Shown: positions 32,987 to 42,152, counted from the first letter of the stretch. The stretch is 64,000 nucleotides of DNA from Streptomyces rhizoryzae (GCF_023155275.1 NZ_JALMUV010000001.1:248001-312000); one strand, 5' to 3'. Notes: a model not told the origin generated them from the letters alone. Translations and numbers: made by a program.

Positions 32987-33787
32987 TCAGTCCGCCGGGC
33001 GCTCGGCCGGCAGGGCCGGGGCCGTGGTCGGCGTGCGGTCGCGGCCGCGGAGGCGGGGGCGCAGGCGGTCGAGGAGGACGAGGGCCAGGGCCAACGCGTA
33101 GAAGGCCAGGGCGAAGACGACGGCGTTGGTGGCGATGCCGTCGTAGCCGTGGAGGTCCACGTCGAGGAAGGGGTAGGGGTAGCGGCCGTCGGTTCCGGGG
33201 TCGAGGAGGGCGCCGCGGACGAGGGCGAACGGGAGGTAGAGGAGGGGGTAGGTGAGCCACTGCCAGGCGTAGCGGAACAGGAACGCGCCGGGGCCGGTGA
33301 GGAGCAGCCAGTCGAGGACGGCGGCGAGCGGCGTCGCGGTGTGCAGCAGCTGGCTGGCGGCGGATTCGAGGGGGGTGCGGTGGCTGGTCATGGCGAAGCC
33401 GCTGGAGTCGTTCGACAGCACGAAGTGGAAGACCAGGCCCGTGATGCAGATGTAGAGCAGCGCCGCGCCGGTGGTCCGCGGGGAGAGCGCGGGGCGGCCG
33501 GTCCAGGCGCGGTGGGCGGACCAGGCGAAGACGACGGCCAGCACGATGTTGGACTGGATGGTGAAGTAGCTGAAGAGCCGGCCCAGGTCGTGCGAGGCGA
33601 TGGTGTCCAGGACGATACCGGTCGCCCCGGTCAGCGCCGCGAGGGTGCGGAAGGCCGCCGCGACGGGGCGGCGGTGGCCGGCGGAAGGGGCGAGCGCGGG
33701 CGCCGCTCCGGGCGTACCGGGCCGGGCCGCGGGCTCGGCGGACCCGGCGGCGGCCGGGGTGGCGGCGGGGGGTGTGGGATCGAGCAT
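32987..33787 (-). CDS. Pr6Pr family membrane protein
   Basis: The 266-residue protein has six predicted membrane helices after a 45-residue Pro/Ala-rich start. The family pattern includes FSYFTIQSNIVLAVVF in the second helix, LLYICITGLVFHFVL in the third, the loop LLHTATPLAAVLDWLLL, and YPYPFLDVDLHGYDG before the last helix. The function of the family is unknown, though the fold resembles eukaryotic androgen-dependent TFPI-regulating proteins. Location is the cytoplasmic membrane. The ATG at 33787 does not have a clear ribosome-binding site. parS lies just downstream of its end. Confidence 0.85.
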   Translation of the reverse strand: MLDPTPPAATPAAAGSAEPAARPGTPGAAPALAPSAGHRRPVAAAFRTLAALTGATGIVLDTIASHDLGRLFSYFTIQSNIVLAVVFAWSAHRAWTGRPALSPRTTGAALLYICITGLVFHFVLSNDSSGFAMTSHRTPLESAASQLLHTATPLAAVLDWLLLTGPGAFLFRYAWQWLTYPLLYLPFALVRGALLDPGTDGRYPYPFLDVDLHGYDGIATNAVVFALAFYALALALVLLDRLRPRLRGRDRTPTTAPALPAERPAD

Positions 33788-33938
33788 TGGTACACCGTAC
33801 GGCCCGGTGGCCGGGCGGACTTCGCGGGCTCCCGATCACGCCGGGACCGGGGCGCGCGGGGGCGAGCGGGGGTGGTGCCCGGGTGGGCGCGGCCGCGGCC
33901 GTGCCCACCCGGTGAACAGCATGAACGCCCGGACCTGC

Positions 33939-36188
33939 TCAGACGACGCTGTTGAAGGTGGTGCCCTCCCCCGCGTACAGGGTCGTCGTCTGCCGGCTGA
34001 ACGGGGCCGTCGCCGAGCCGGTCGAGCGGTAGACGTACGTGCCGCTCGCGCCGTAGGCGATCAGGTCGGGGCGGCCGTCGGCGGTGACGTCACCGGCACC
34101 GACGAGGTGGGAGAAGGCGTTCCAGCCGGCGCCGATCTTGACGCGGGGGCTGAAGCCGCCCGCGCCGTTGCCCTGGTAGAGCCAGAGGACGCCGGAGGTG
34201 TCGCGGGCGACGAGGTCACCCGCCGCGCTGCCCGCGAGGTTCCCGACGGCGGTGATCTGGTGGTAGATCTGCCAGCCGCCGCCGACCTTGACGCGCGGGG
34301 CGAAGGGCGCGGACCAGCTGCCGGTGCCCTTGTAGAGCCACAGGACGCCGGAGGTGTCGGTGGCGAGCAGGTCGGGGCGTCCGTCACCGGTGAGGTCGCT
34401 GCCTGCGGTGATCGTGTTGTAGATCTGCCAGCCGCCGCCGACCTGGAGGCGCGGCGCGAAGGTGCCGTCGCCCTTGCCCAGGTACAGCCAGAGCACGCCG
34501 GAGCCGTCCCGGGCGACCAGGTCGCCCGTCGGGGCCCCGGCGACGTTGCCGACCGCGGTGACCTGGTTGTAGATCTGCCAACCCGCGCCGATCCTCGTCC
34601 GCTTGGCGGTGGCGACCTGGCCGCCCGACGGCCAGTCGAAGAGGTCGTCCCGCCACAGCACACCGGAGGCGTCCCGGGCCAGGACGTCCGTCGAGCCGTT
34701 GTCGTTGAAGTCGTGCGGGTTGGCCTCGCGGGTGACCTGGAAGCTCCCCGAGCCGGTCGCCGGGCCGCCGATCCCGTCGGCCGGGGTGGCGGTGATCTGC
34801 CAGGTGTACGCGCCATTGGGCGCGCTGATGCCGTCCAGGAGGCCGTCCCAGACGAAGCGGAAGCGGCTGTCGTTGACCGGCTGGGGCAGGCGCTGGGTGA
34901 GCGTCTTGCCGGTGGCCGTGTGGGTGAGCGTAAGGTCCACGGTCGCGTTCGGGCGCGACAGGGTCCACTCCATCGGCACCGTGGTGCCGGGCGTCTCCAG
35001 GTTCACCGCGGTGGGGACCTTGGAGTCCGCCACCTTGACGGCCAGCGACCGGCCCGTGCCCGCCACCAGGGCCACGCGCGGCTGGTCGAGGCCCGAGGGG
35101 GCGATGCTGAACAGCCCGTCGGCGTCGGCCGTGGCGCCGCGCACGCGCAGGCTGCTGTCGGGTGCGTGGGCCACGCTGGAGAAGTGCTCCAGAAGCTTGT
35201 ACGGCTCGGCGTCCGCCTTGGTGATGCTCCGCGCGTACAGCGGGCTCAGCGTCTCGCCGCCGGCGCTCCCCGGGACCCCGTAGAGCAGCGTGTCATCGGT
35301 GATGCCGGCGATGACGGCGCCGCTCAGGGAACTGTCCAGGGGGAACCTCTTGGTGAGGCCCGGCTTGGACACCACGATCTGGGGTTCCCTGCCCGAGTAC
35401 CCGTACTCGGTCCACGCCGTGTAGTCGCCGGGGTAGGAAGCCGTCGAGTTCGCGGTCCAGGGGCCGATCATCTGCCGGCCGGCCATGTCGATGACCGCGC
35501 CCTTGGTGACACTGGTGGCCGCCTTCCAGTACACCGTCTGGAAGGTCGGCCCCGAGATCTCCCGGGACTTGCCCAGGATGAGCAGGGAGAAGCCGTTGGA
35601 GGCGACGACCTTGTAGTCGAGGCTGTAGTTGCTGCCCGAGAGCTGCGTCTTCTTGGTGGCGCCGTCCACCTGGGAGAGCTGCCACAGTTCGTGGTAGTCC
35701 GCGGTGGTGGGCACGCTCACGAAGAGGTTGCCGCCGACGACGCCGACGAGCTTGGCCCCGGGCTTGAATTCGGCCGCGAGGTCGAACGACACGGTCGGCG
35801 CGGCGCCGTCCGTCATGTCCCGCAGGTAGAACGTGGTGCCGCCGTCGCCGGTCACGACGGTGTCGGTGTCGCTTTCGTAGCCCACGGTGCCGTCGGTGAT
35901 CGGTGTCACCGAGCCGTCGGCGTACGTGCGCCACTCCAGAACCGGGTGGCCGGCCTCGTCCTTCCGGGTCGTGAGGTAGCCGGTCTCGCCGCTGCTGACG
36001 ATGTCGGCGCCGACCGGCAGCGTCGCCGGGGCGGCGGGAGCGTCAGCCGGCGCGGCGGCGGCCGCGACCACGGAGGCCGGGGCCGCCACGGCACCGGGCG
36101 CGGCCAGGACGCCGGCTCCGACCGTGACGGCCAGAACGGTGGCGACGGCGGCGCCGAGGCGACGTCGGGTGGTATGTGCTGAAGCCAA
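33939..36188 (-). CDS. Secreted VCBS/FG-GAP repeat protein
   Basis: The 749-residue protein begins with a signal peptide (TTRRRLGAAVATVLAVTVGA, likely cut near AVA-AP). The first 400 residues are a propeller-like region without clear family. A middle Ig-like segment (TVDLTLTHTATGKTL) is followed by an alpha-integrin-like repeat domain. That end contains four near-identical units of about 58 residues with WQIYNQVTAVGN, GDLVARD and SGVLWLY. Proteins of this type are secreted and bind surfaces or calcium. The TTG at 36188 is chosen because AGGAGG lies seven bases upstream; an ATG at 36236 would add residues ahead of the signal. A known enzymatic activity is not evident. Confidence 0.85.
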   Translation of the reverse strand: MASAHTTRRRLGAAVATVLAVTVGAGVLAAPGAVAAPASVVAAAAAPADAPAAPATLPVGADIVSSGETGYLTTRKDEAGHPVLEWRTYADGSVTPITDGTVGYESDTDTVVTGDGGTTFYLRDMTDGAAPTVSFDLAAEFKPGAKLVGVVGGNLFVSVPTTADYHELWQLSQVDGATKKTQLSGSNYSLDYKVVASNGFSLLILGKSREISGPTFQTVYWKAATSVTKGAVIDMAGRQMIGPWTANSTASYPGDYTAWTEYGYSGREPQIVVSKPGLTKRFPLDSSLSGAVIAGITDDTLLYGVPGSAGGETLSPLYARSITKADAEPYKLLEHFSSVAHAPDSSLRVRGATADADGLFSIAPSGLDQPRVALVAGTGRSLAVKVADSKVPTAVNLETPGTTVPMEWTLSRPNATVDLTLTHTATGKTLTQRLPQPVNDSRFRFVWDGLLDGISAPNGAYTWQITATPADGIGGPATGSGSFQVTREANPHDFNDNGSTDVLARDASGVLWRDDLFDWPSGGQVATAKRTRIGAGWQIYNQVTAVGNVAGAPTGDLVARDGSGVLWLYLGKGDGTFAPRLQVGGGWQIYNTITAGSDLTGDGRPDLLATDTSGVLWLYKGTGSWSAPFAPRVKVGGGWQIYHQITAVGNLAGSAAGDLVARDTSGVLWLYQGNGAGGFSPRVKIGAGWNAFSHLVGAGDVTADGRPDLIAYGASGTYVYRSTGSATAPFSRQTTTLYAGEGTTFNSVV

Positions 36189-36560
36189 GAAAGGCCCTCC
36201 TGATGAGTCGAACGGTACGCAGGCCAGCGCGTACAACTCGATCAGACTTGCGAATAGGGACGGGGGTTGTACGAGTTACTCGTGTTTCTCATGGAGAAGG
36301 GGAGGCGCCCAAAAGCGCCCGATGACCGCCCGCCGCACCGCCCCCGAGCCCCCGGGCAGCGCCAGGTACAGCCCCTCTCCCCCACTGCCGCCCAACTCCT
36401 CCTCGCGGGGACACCGCCTCTCCGCCCCAACTGCCCCGCCGGCCACAGGAGTCCACCATTCGAAAGGCTCTTTCCATTCTGCGCGTTGATCGCTAGCGTC
36501 CTCGCCGACGACGCGAGCGCATCCGCACGCGTCCCGACCGACCGACGAGGGGAAACACCC
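36189..36560. other. Divergent intergenic region with palindromes
   Basis: About 370 bases separate the VCBS protein and the threonine aldolase genes. An 8-bp inverted repeat (CGTACAAC at 36230-36237 and GTTGTACG at 36266-36273) and an overlapping ACGAGTTACTCGT palindrome (36271-36283) lie near the VCBS start. They could be regulatory. The rest shows no gene. Confidence 0.4.
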
Positions 36561-37622
36561 ATGCCGGCACCGATCGACCTGCGCAGCGACACGTTGAGCA
36601 CCATCACTCCGCAGATGCGCCGCTTCATGGCGGACGCCGAAGTGGGGGACGACCTGTATGGCGGAGACCCCACCACCCAGCGCCTGGAGCAGCGGTGCGC
36701 CGAGCTCCTCGGCAAGGAAGCTGCGCTCTTCACCGCGAGCGGCACCCTGAGCAACCAGCTGGCCATCCGCGTGCACACCGACCGCGGCAGCGAAATCATC
36801 ACCGACGCGAAGTACCACATCAACTTCTTCGAGAGCGCGGCCACCGCCGACCTGAGCGGCGTGGTCCTCAACCCGGTCGACACCCCGGACGGCATCCTCA
36901 CCCCCGCGCACCTGGACGCGGCCGTGGACCGCAAGCGGCGGGCCCGGCTCACCTCCGCACCGTCCCTGGTGTGGGTCGAGAACACCGTCAACTACTACGG
37001 CGGCCGGGCGATCGGGCTGTCGGACCTGGCCGACCTGCGCGCGGCCTCGCTCGCCAAGGGCCTGCCGACGCACATGGACGGCGCCCGGCTGCCCAACGCG
37101 AGCGTCGCCACCGGCGCCTCGCTCGCCGAGTACGCCGCCACCGTCGACACCGTCGCGGTCTCCTTCGCCAAGGCCCTCGGCGCGCCCTTCGGCAGCGTGC
37201 TGGCCGGTCCGGCCGAACTGATCGAACGGGCCGCCGTCTACCGCCTGTGGTACGGCGGCGGCCTGCACCAGTCCGGCTTCATGGCGGCCGCCGCGCTGTA
37301 CGCCCTGGAGCACCACATCGACCGGCTCGCCGAGGACCACGCACACGCCCGGCTGCTGCGGGAACTCCTCGTCGAGAACCCGGCGTTCAGCGCCCCGGAG
37401 CCGGAGACCAACATGGTCATCGCGGATGTCTCCGGCACCGGGCTCAGCTCCGCCGAGTTCGTCTCCGCCGCCGCCGACGCCGGCGTCAAGGTCGCCCGGT
37501 GGACCGACACCCAGGTGCGGATCGTCGCCCGCCTCGGCGTGGACGAAGCCGTCGTGCGCGACGCCGTGCGGCGCCTGCACCAGGTCGCCGACCGGCAGCC
37601 CGCCCTGGCCGTGGAGCGCTGA
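36561..37622 (+). CDS. Low-specificity threonine aldolase family PLP enzyme
   Basis: This 353-residue fold-type I PLP enzyme shows the family start IDLRSDTLSTITPQMRRFM with VGDDLYGGDPTTQRLE, the cofactor Asp173 in HMDGARLPNA, and the Schiff-base Lys204 in SFAKALGAPFGSVLAG. It should split L-threonine or a beta-hydroxy amino acid into glycine and an aldehyde. Substrate stereochemistry is not predictable. The ATG at 36561 has GAGGGGAAA upstream; the frame extends upstream without support. A TSUP transporter gene follows after six bases in the same transcript. Confidence 0.92.
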   Translation: MPAPIDLRSDTLSTITPQMRRFMADAEVGDDLYGGDPTTQRLEQRCAELLGKEAALFTASGTLSNQLAIRVHTDRGSEIITDAKYHINFFESAATADLSGVVLNPVDTPDGILTPAHLDAAVDRKRRARLTSAPSLVWVENTVNYYGGRAIGLSDLADLRAASLAKGLPTHMDGARLPNASVATGASLAEYAATVDTVAVSFAKALGAPFGSVLAGPAELIERAAVYRLWYGGGLHQSGFMAAAALYALEHHIDRLAEDHAHARLLRELLVENPAFSAPEPETNMVIADVSGTGLSSAEFVSAAADAGVKVARWTDTQVRIVARLGVDEAVVRDAVRRLHQVADRQPALAVER

Positions 37623-37627
37623 CGCAC

Positions 37628-38437
37628 GTGGACCTGTGGACGCCGCTCGACTGGCCGGGATTCGGCCACATCGCCCTGGCCGCCCTCGCGTTCCTGTGCG
37701 TGACGGCCTTCCTCGCGGGCGCGATCGACGCCATCGTGGGGGGCGGCGGACTGCTCCAGCTCCCCGCCATGCTCCTGGTCAACCCCGGTGGCGCGGTGGT
37801 GTACTCGCTGGCCACCAGCAAGATGGTGGGCCTGGTGGGGACCTCCGCCGCGGCGGTCACCTTCGCCCGCAGGACACCGCTCGACTGGAAGGCCGTGGGG
37901 CAGATGGCCGCCACGACCTTCCCGGCCTCGGTCGCCGGGGCGGCGGTCGCCTCCGCCCTGCCCAAGTCGGTCCTGAACACCGTGGTGCTGTGCGCCCTGG
38001 TGATCGTGGGCCTGTACACCTGGCGCAAACCGGAGTTCGGGGTGGCGGAGGACCGGCGCTTCGGCCACCGCGGTGAACTGATCGCCATGGCGGTGGGCGG
38101 CGCGGCCATCGGCTTCTGGGACGGCCTCGGCCCGCCCGGCACCGGCTCCTTCCTGGTGTTCCTCCTCGTCGGGGTCATCGGCTACGCGTTCCTGCGCGCG
38201 TCCGCCGTGGCCAAGGTCGTCAACATCGCCGCCAACCTCGGGGCGCTGGTCTTCTTCATCCCCGCCGGCAAGGTGCTGTGGGGCCTCGGTGCGGCCATGG
38301 CCGTGTGCAACCTGGTGGGCGGCATCCTCGGTGCCTCGCTGGCCATGAAGCGCGGGTCCGCCTTCGTCCGCAAGGTCTTCCTGGTGGTCGTCTCGGGCCT
38401 GGTGATCAGCGTGACCTGGAAGCTGTCGCTCGCGTAG
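37628..38437 (+). CDS. TSUP (TauE/SafE) family membrane transporter
   Basis: The 269-residue protein has eight predicted membrane helices in the two-repeat TSUP layout. The first half carries FLAGAIDAIVGGGGLLQLP, and the second half carries GFWDGLGPPGTGSFLVFLLV, the family's paired glycine-rich motifs. Members move sulfite, taurine-derived sulfonates or other small organic anions. The GTG at 37628 is six bases after the threonine aldolase stop, so the two are co-transcribed and possibly translationally coupled. Export or uptake of a metabolite linked to the aldolase is an inference. A stable hairpin follows. Confidence 0.9.
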   Translation: MDLWTPLDWPGFGHIALAALAFLCVTAFLAGAIDAIVGGGGLLQLPAMLLVNPGGAVVYSLATSKMVGLVGTSAAAVTFARRTPLDWKAVGQMAATTFPASVAGAAVASALPKSVLNTVVLCALVIVGLYTWRKPEFGVAEDRRFGHRGELIAMAVGGAAIGFWDGLGPPGTGSFLVFLLVGVIGYAFLRASAVAKVVNIAANLGALVFFIPAGKVLWGLGAAMAVCNLVGGILGASLAMKRGSAFVRKVFLVVVSGLVISVTWKLSLA

Positions 38438-38474
38438 CCCGCGGTGCGGCGGACTCCTCCGCCCCGTGCCCCCG

Positions 38475-38508
38475 CCCGCGGGGTGGCGCGCACGCGCCGC
38501 CCCGCGGG
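38475..38508. terminator. Strong hairpin between TSUP and monooxygenase genes
   Basis: CCCGCGGGGTGGCGCG (38475-38490) pairs with 38493-38508 over 16 positions with one G-U pair. The genes are convergent, so it can stop both. Confidence 0.75.
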
Positions 38509-38560
38509 CCCGGGGCCCTGCGGCCCTCCCCACGACCCCGGAGGCAGCGACGGCGACGCC

Positions 38561-38866
38561 CTACGGAGCGGACTCCCGCCCCACCTCGACCAGGGTCCGA
38601 AGGGTCAGCGGCCGGGCCAGGATCCGGTCCAGGACCCGCCGGGCGTGCCGCAGGTGGGGCGTGGCGAGGTGGGCGTCGAGGGCCTGCCGGTCCTCCCACC
38701 GCTCCACGGCCACCATGCGGGCGGGGTCGTTGGGGTCGGTGTAGATCCGGTACGCGAGACAGCCCGGTTCGTCCAGCGTGGGCTCGATCAGCGCTTCCAG
38801 CGCCGTGCGGAGCCGGTCGTGCCGGCCCGGTACGGCGAGGAACTCGGCGACCACGAAGAGGGACAC
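38561..38866 (-). CDS. ABM-domain protein, putative quinol monooxygenase
   Basis: This 101-residue protein is a single antibiotic biosynthesis monooxygenase (ABM) fold: FVVAEFLAVPGRHDRLR, LEALIEPTLDEPGCLAYRIY and MVAVERWEDRQALDAHLATP. ABM enzymes such as YgiN oxidise quinols or aromatic compounds without a metal or flavin. The GTG at 38866 starts 12 bases after the aldo/keto reductase stop, so the two are an operon, perhaps acting on one aromatic or carbonyl substrate. A substrate cannot be named. Confidence 0.85.
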   Translation of the reverse strand: MSLFVVAEFLAVPGRHDRLRTALEALIEPTLDEPGCLAYRIYTDPNDPARMVAVERWEDRQALDAHLATPHLRHARRVLDRILARPLTLRTLVEVGRESAP

Positions 38867-38878
38867 GGCCCGGCCCCG

Positions 38879-39919
38879 TCAGGCGTGGCGGGCGGGGCCG
38901 CTGCCCGCGCCGGTGGCCGTGATCGCGGTGGCGATCTCCTCGATGTCGGCAGGGGTCAGTTCGAGCGTCGCCGCGCCGATCCAGCCGTCCACCTGAGCGG
39001 CCTTGCGCGCACCCACGATGGCCCCGGTGATGCCGGGCCAGGCGAGCACCCAGGCGAGGGCCACCTCGGCCACGGTGCGCCCGTGGCGTGCGGCGATCGG
39101 CCGCAGTGCCTCGGCGAGCCGGAGGTTGGCGGTCAGGCCCGTGGTGAAGTCGTGGTGGGCGGTCCGCCAGTCATCGGCGGGCAGACCGGCCACCCGCTCG
39201 GCGGAGAACGCCCCGGTGAGCAGGCCGGATTGCAGGGGCGAGTAGACGATCACGCCGGTCCCGTGGGCGCGCGCCCAGGCGATCTCGTCGGCGGACGACC
39301 GGTTGATCGCCGAGAACGGCGGCTGGATGACGTCGACATGGGCGATCCGCTCGGCGGCCTCCAGCAGGTCGGGCGTGTGGTTGGACAGACCGATCGCCCG
39401 GACCTTCCCCTCGGCCTTCAGGTCGGCCATGACCTGCCAGTATTCCTCCAGCGGCGTGGCGTTGGGCGACACGGCACCGAAGCCGCCGCCGGCGTACTCC
39501 AGCGATTCGCCGGTGTCGGGGTAGTGCACCTGGTACAGGTCGATGCGGTCCACGCCCAGCCGCCGCAGGGAGTCCTCGACCTCGCGGCGGACACTGGCGG
39601 GCTTCATGATGCGACGCGGCGCGGCCGACGGATCGGACGGGTCCCAGACCAGGCCGGCCTTGGTGAAGAGGTACGGGCGGTCGGCCTCCGGCAGGCCGGC
39701 GATGGCCTTGCCGACCAGTTCCTCCGAGTGGCCCAGGCCGTACACCGCGGCCGTGTCGATCCAGTTGACGCCCGCGTCGAGCGCGTGGCGGATCGCCGCG
39801 ACCGACTCGGCATCGTCGGTGGCTCCCCAGCTGAAGGTCCACCCCGAGCCCGAGACGGCCCACGAACCGAAGCCCAGTCGGGTGATCTCCATGCCGGTGC
39901 GGCCAAGCGTGACAGTCAT
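38879..39919 (-). CDS. Aldo/keto reductase
   Basis: This 346-residue NADPH-dependent reductase shows MTVTLGRTGMEITRLGFGSW at the start. The catalytic tetrad is visible as Asp and Tyr in NWIDTAAVYGLGHSEE, Lys in YLFTKAGLV and His in YQVHYPD. The sequence RAIGLSNHTPDLLEAA is the usual barrel strand. It reduces aldehydes or ketones; the substrate is unknown. The ATG at 39919 is chosen over an upstream frame start at 40036. It is divergent from an XRE regulator that may control it, with a 15-bp repeat tract between them. Confidence 0.92.
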   Translation of the reverse strand: MTVTLGRTGMEITRLGFGSWAVSGSGWTFSWGATDDAESVAAIRHALDAGVNWIDTAAVYGLGHSEELVGKAIAGLPEADRPYLFTKAGLVWDPSDPSAAPRRIMKPASVRREVEDSLRRLGVDRIDLYQVHYPDTGESLEYAGGGFGAVSPNATPLEEYWQVMADLKAEGKVRAIGLSNHTPDLLEAAERIAHVDVIQPPFSAINRSSADEIAWARAHGTGVIVYSPLQSGLLTGAFSAERVAGLPADDWRTAHHDFTTGLTANLRLAEALRPIAARHGRTVAEVALAWVLAWPGITGAIVGARKAAQVDGWIGAATLELTPADIEEIATAITATGAGSGPARHA

Positions 39920-40015
39920 GAGTGAAGCGCTCCTGTGCGTCGGAAAGCCGGATCCGTTCCGGCGGATTCCACCCTCGGCGATCCGCGCCGGGCCAGGCAG
40001 TGCCGGGCGCTGCCC

Positions 40016-40071
40016 AGGCAGGCCGAGACCAGGCACGCCAAGACCAGGCAGGCCGGGACCAGGCAGCCGCC
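40016..40071. repeat. 15-bp tandem repeat, 3.7 copies, in a divergent promoter region
   Basis: Units at 40016-40030, 40031-40045 and 40046-40060 follow AGGCA(G/C)GCC(G/A)(A/G)GACC, with a partial fourth. They lie just upstream of the XRE regulator's -10-like box, between it and the aldo/keto reductase gene. Confidence 0.85.
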
Positions 40072-40075
40072 TCCC

Positions 40076-40088
40076 TAAGATGGGGCCC
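40076..40088 (+). promoter_or_regulatory. -10-like box of the XRE regulator gene
   Basis: TAAGAT (40076-40081) is seven bases before the GTG at 40089. The absence of a ribosome-binding site suggests a leaderless mRNA and favours that GTG as the start over the ATG inside the box at 40080. Confidence 0.5.
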
Positions 40089-40919
40089 GTGAGCTTCGAC
40101 CGACGTGCCGAACTGGGTGAGTTCCTCCGATCGCGCCGCGCCCGGCTCCGCCCCGAGGAGTTCGGACTGACCTCCTACGGGCGGCAGCGCCGGGTCCCCG
40201 GCCTGCGCCGCGAGGAGCTGGCGCAACTGGCCGGCGTCAGCGTCGATCACTACGTCCGGCTGGAGCAGGGACGCAGTCTGCAGTTCTCGGTGGAGGTTCT
40301 GGACGCGGTGGCCGCGGCCCTGCGCCTGGGCCCGGCGGAACGGGAGCACCTGCACCGGCTGGCGCGCCCCGCCCCGGACACCGCCGGGGCACCGGCGGAC
40401 CGCGCGCCGCTGCCTCCGGGCATCCACCGCCTGCTCTCCGCGATCACCGGCGCCCCCGCCTACGTGGTCGACCGCAGGACCGACGTACGGGCCTGGAACC
40501 CCCTGGCCGCGGCGTTCCTTACCAACTTCGGCCAACTCCCCGCCCCCGAACGCAACATGGCCAGGCTGGTCTTCCTCGACGACGGCATCCGCGAGCTGTA
40601 CGCCGACTGGTGGGCGCGGGCCCGCGACGTGGTGGCCTTCCTGCGCCTGGACATCGCGCGCCCGCCCGGCCCCCCGCCCGCGCAGTCCCTGATCGAGGAA
40701 CTGTCGGCCGCCAGCCCCGAGTTCCGCCGGATCTGGGCCGAGCACGACATCAAGGCCCCGGAACACGGCAGCCACCGCTACCGGCACCCCCTGGTCGGCG
40801 CACTCGAATTGTCCTACGAGACGCTGCGGCTGCCGGGCCACCCCGACCTGGCCCTGGTCGTGCACACGGCGGAGGAGGGCTCCCCGTCCGAGGAAGCCCT
40901 CCGTCTCCTGATGCGCTGA
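40089..40919 (+). CDS. XRE-type regulator with MmyB-like ligand-binding domain
   Basis: The 276-residue protein has an N-terminal helix-turn-helix (GLRREELAQLAGVSVDHYVR with LEQGR) in residues 35-60. It also has a C-terminal MmyB-like domain from about 110: AYVVDRRTDVRAWNPLAAAF, then NMARLVFLD and SPEFRRIWAEHDI. That domain binds small hydrophobic ligands in relatives. MmyB-type regulators in Streptomyces often control a divergently encoded short-chain or aldo/keto reductase, as here. Start at GTG 40089 is judged from the -10-like box. The effector is unknown. Confidence 0.9.
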   Translation: MSFDRRAELGEFLRSRRARLRPEEFGLTSYGRQRRVPGLRREELAQLAGVSVDHYVRLEQGRSLQFSVEVLDAVAAALRLGPAEREHLHRLARPAPDTAGAPADRAPLPPGIHRLLSAITGAPAYVVDRRTDVRAWNPLAAAFLTNFGQLPAPERNMARLVFLDDGIRELYADWWARARDVVAFLRLDIARPPGPPPAQSLIEELSAASPEFRRIWAEHDIKAPEHGSHRYRHPLVGALELSYETLRLPGHPDLALVVHTAEEGSPSEEALRLLMR

Positions 40920-40922
40920 CCC

Positions 40923-40961
40923 CCCGGGCCCACCTCGGCCAGGGCGGGACGGGGGCCCGGG
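40923..40961 (+). terminator. Possible terminator after the XRE regulator
   Basis: A perfect 9-bp stem (CCCGGGCCC at 40923-40931 and GGGCCCGGG at 40953-40961) with a 21-base loop follows the stop codon directly. The long loop makes it uncertain. Confidence 0.4.
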
Positions 40962-40962
40962 A

Positions 40963-41031
40963 GGAGGCAGCGTGTGCCCCGTTGAGGAAGCAGCGTGTGC
41001 ACCCTGGAGGAAGCAGCGCGTGCCGGCCCCC
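40963..41031. repeat. 23-bp tandem repeat, three copies
   Basis: Units at 40963-40985, 40986-41008 and 41009-41031 share GGA(G/A)GCAGCG(T/C)GTGC. They lie in the convergent gap between the XRE regulator and the methyltransferase gene. No reading frame uses them in a way that suggests a protein. Confidence 0.8.
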
Positions 41032-41116
41032 TCGGGGACCGGCACATTCACCGTCAGCCGCCTGTCAGCCGCTCACGGCCCGGTGTTCCCGGCGCGGTGA
41101 GCCGGCTGCCGGCCGC

Positions 41117-41863
41117 TCAGGCGCGGCAGCGCAGCAGCTCCAGCGGCGGGTGGGCGAGGAGGTCCGCCCAGAACTCCTCGCCGAACTCCCGGACCCCGTC
41201 CTTTGACACCTTCAGCGGCACCCACTCCACCGCACTGAATCCGGCCGTCCGCAGACACTCCTCGTAGACCTCGCGGCGCGGGACCGCGCCGACGATGCTG
41301 ATCGGCTGCGGTGCGAGGAGCGCCGTGACCTGCACCCGCGGCCCCGTCTCGATCTCCTCGCCCATCGGCTCGCAGCGGAACCCGTACTTCTCCAGGGACA
41401 GGCAGTCGAACCGGTAGTCGGGCTTCTGCCCGAGCAGGAAGAACTCACCGCCCGGCACCAGGCTGCGGTGGATGGTGGCGCACATCTGCTGCATCTCCGC
41501 CCTGGTGCGGGCGTAGTTGAGGCACTGCACGGCCAGTGCGAGGTCGAAGCGCTGTTCCAACGGGCGAAGTTCGGCCACGTCCCCGACCTCGTAGCGGACG
41601 CCCAGCGGCTCCCGCCGCTCCCTCTCCTGGGCCACGGAGATCATTTCGCCGGAGATGTCGACGCCCAGGACCTCCGCGGCGCCGCGCCGCTTGAACTCCC
41701 GGCTGTAGAAGCCGGTGCCGCACGCCAGGTCGAGGATCGTCTTGCCGGTCACGTCCCCGACCAGCTCCAGGACGCTCGGCACCTCCCCGTAGCGGATCAT
41801 CGGCAGGGCCTTGAATCCCTCGAACGCCTCGCCGATCCCGTCATACTGCTGCTGCACGCCCAT
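41117..41863 (-). CDS. Class I SAM-dependent methyltransferase
   Basis: The 248-residue protein has the Rossmann-like methyltransferase motifs: ILDLACGTGFYSREF (motif I) near residue 45, EVLGVDISGEMI (acidic residue of motif II), VGDVAELRPL, and FDLALAVQCLNYA. The C-terminal half, with YRFDCLSLEKYGFRCEP and SIVGAVPRREVYEECL, covers the active site and probably binds the acceptor. It belongs to the UbiE-like or toxin-type small-molecule methyltransferases. The acceptor is unknown. The ATG at 41863 has AAGAGGGGG upstream; the longer frame to 42229 is not supported. Confidence 0.88.
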   Translation of the reverse strand: MGVQQQYDGIGEAFEGFKALPMIRYGEVPSVLELVGDVTGKTILDLACGTGFYSREFKRRGAAEVLGVDISGEMISVAQERERREPLGVRYEVGDVAELRPLEQRFDLALAVQCLNYARTRAEMQQMCATIHRSLVPGGEFFLLGQKPDYRFDCLSLEKYGFRCEPMGEEIETGPRVQVTALLAPQPISIVGAVPRREVYEECLRTAGFSAVEWVPLKVSKDGVREFGEEFWADLLAHPPLELLRCRA

Positions 41864-42152
41864 GGGCTGCCCCCTCTTGCTCTTCGTCCAGTACGCGGCC
41901 ACACCGACCCACCGGATCCGCAGGTTCACCGAACCGCCGTCGTGGCTGAAAGTGTGCTCCGCACGGCCCGACCGACCGAATGGGCAGAAGCTACGAGAAG
42001 TGGACGGGGCGATTCTCGTATCACCCAACACCGGGCGCCGCCTTCGCTGGGGGCAGCCGTGTGGTGCGAGGCGAGGGGAGACCACACTGTGCGGCTCAGC
42101 GCCGGTGGGTTCGACAGGAGCGTTTGCCACACGTGCGGGGCGCTGCCGCGGG

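Noticed and set aside
33600..36182. Plus-strand frame of 860 codons opposite the VCBS-repeat gene
   Set aside because: Its apparent repeats mirror the VCBS repeats on the other strand; there is no ribosome-binding site and no domain.
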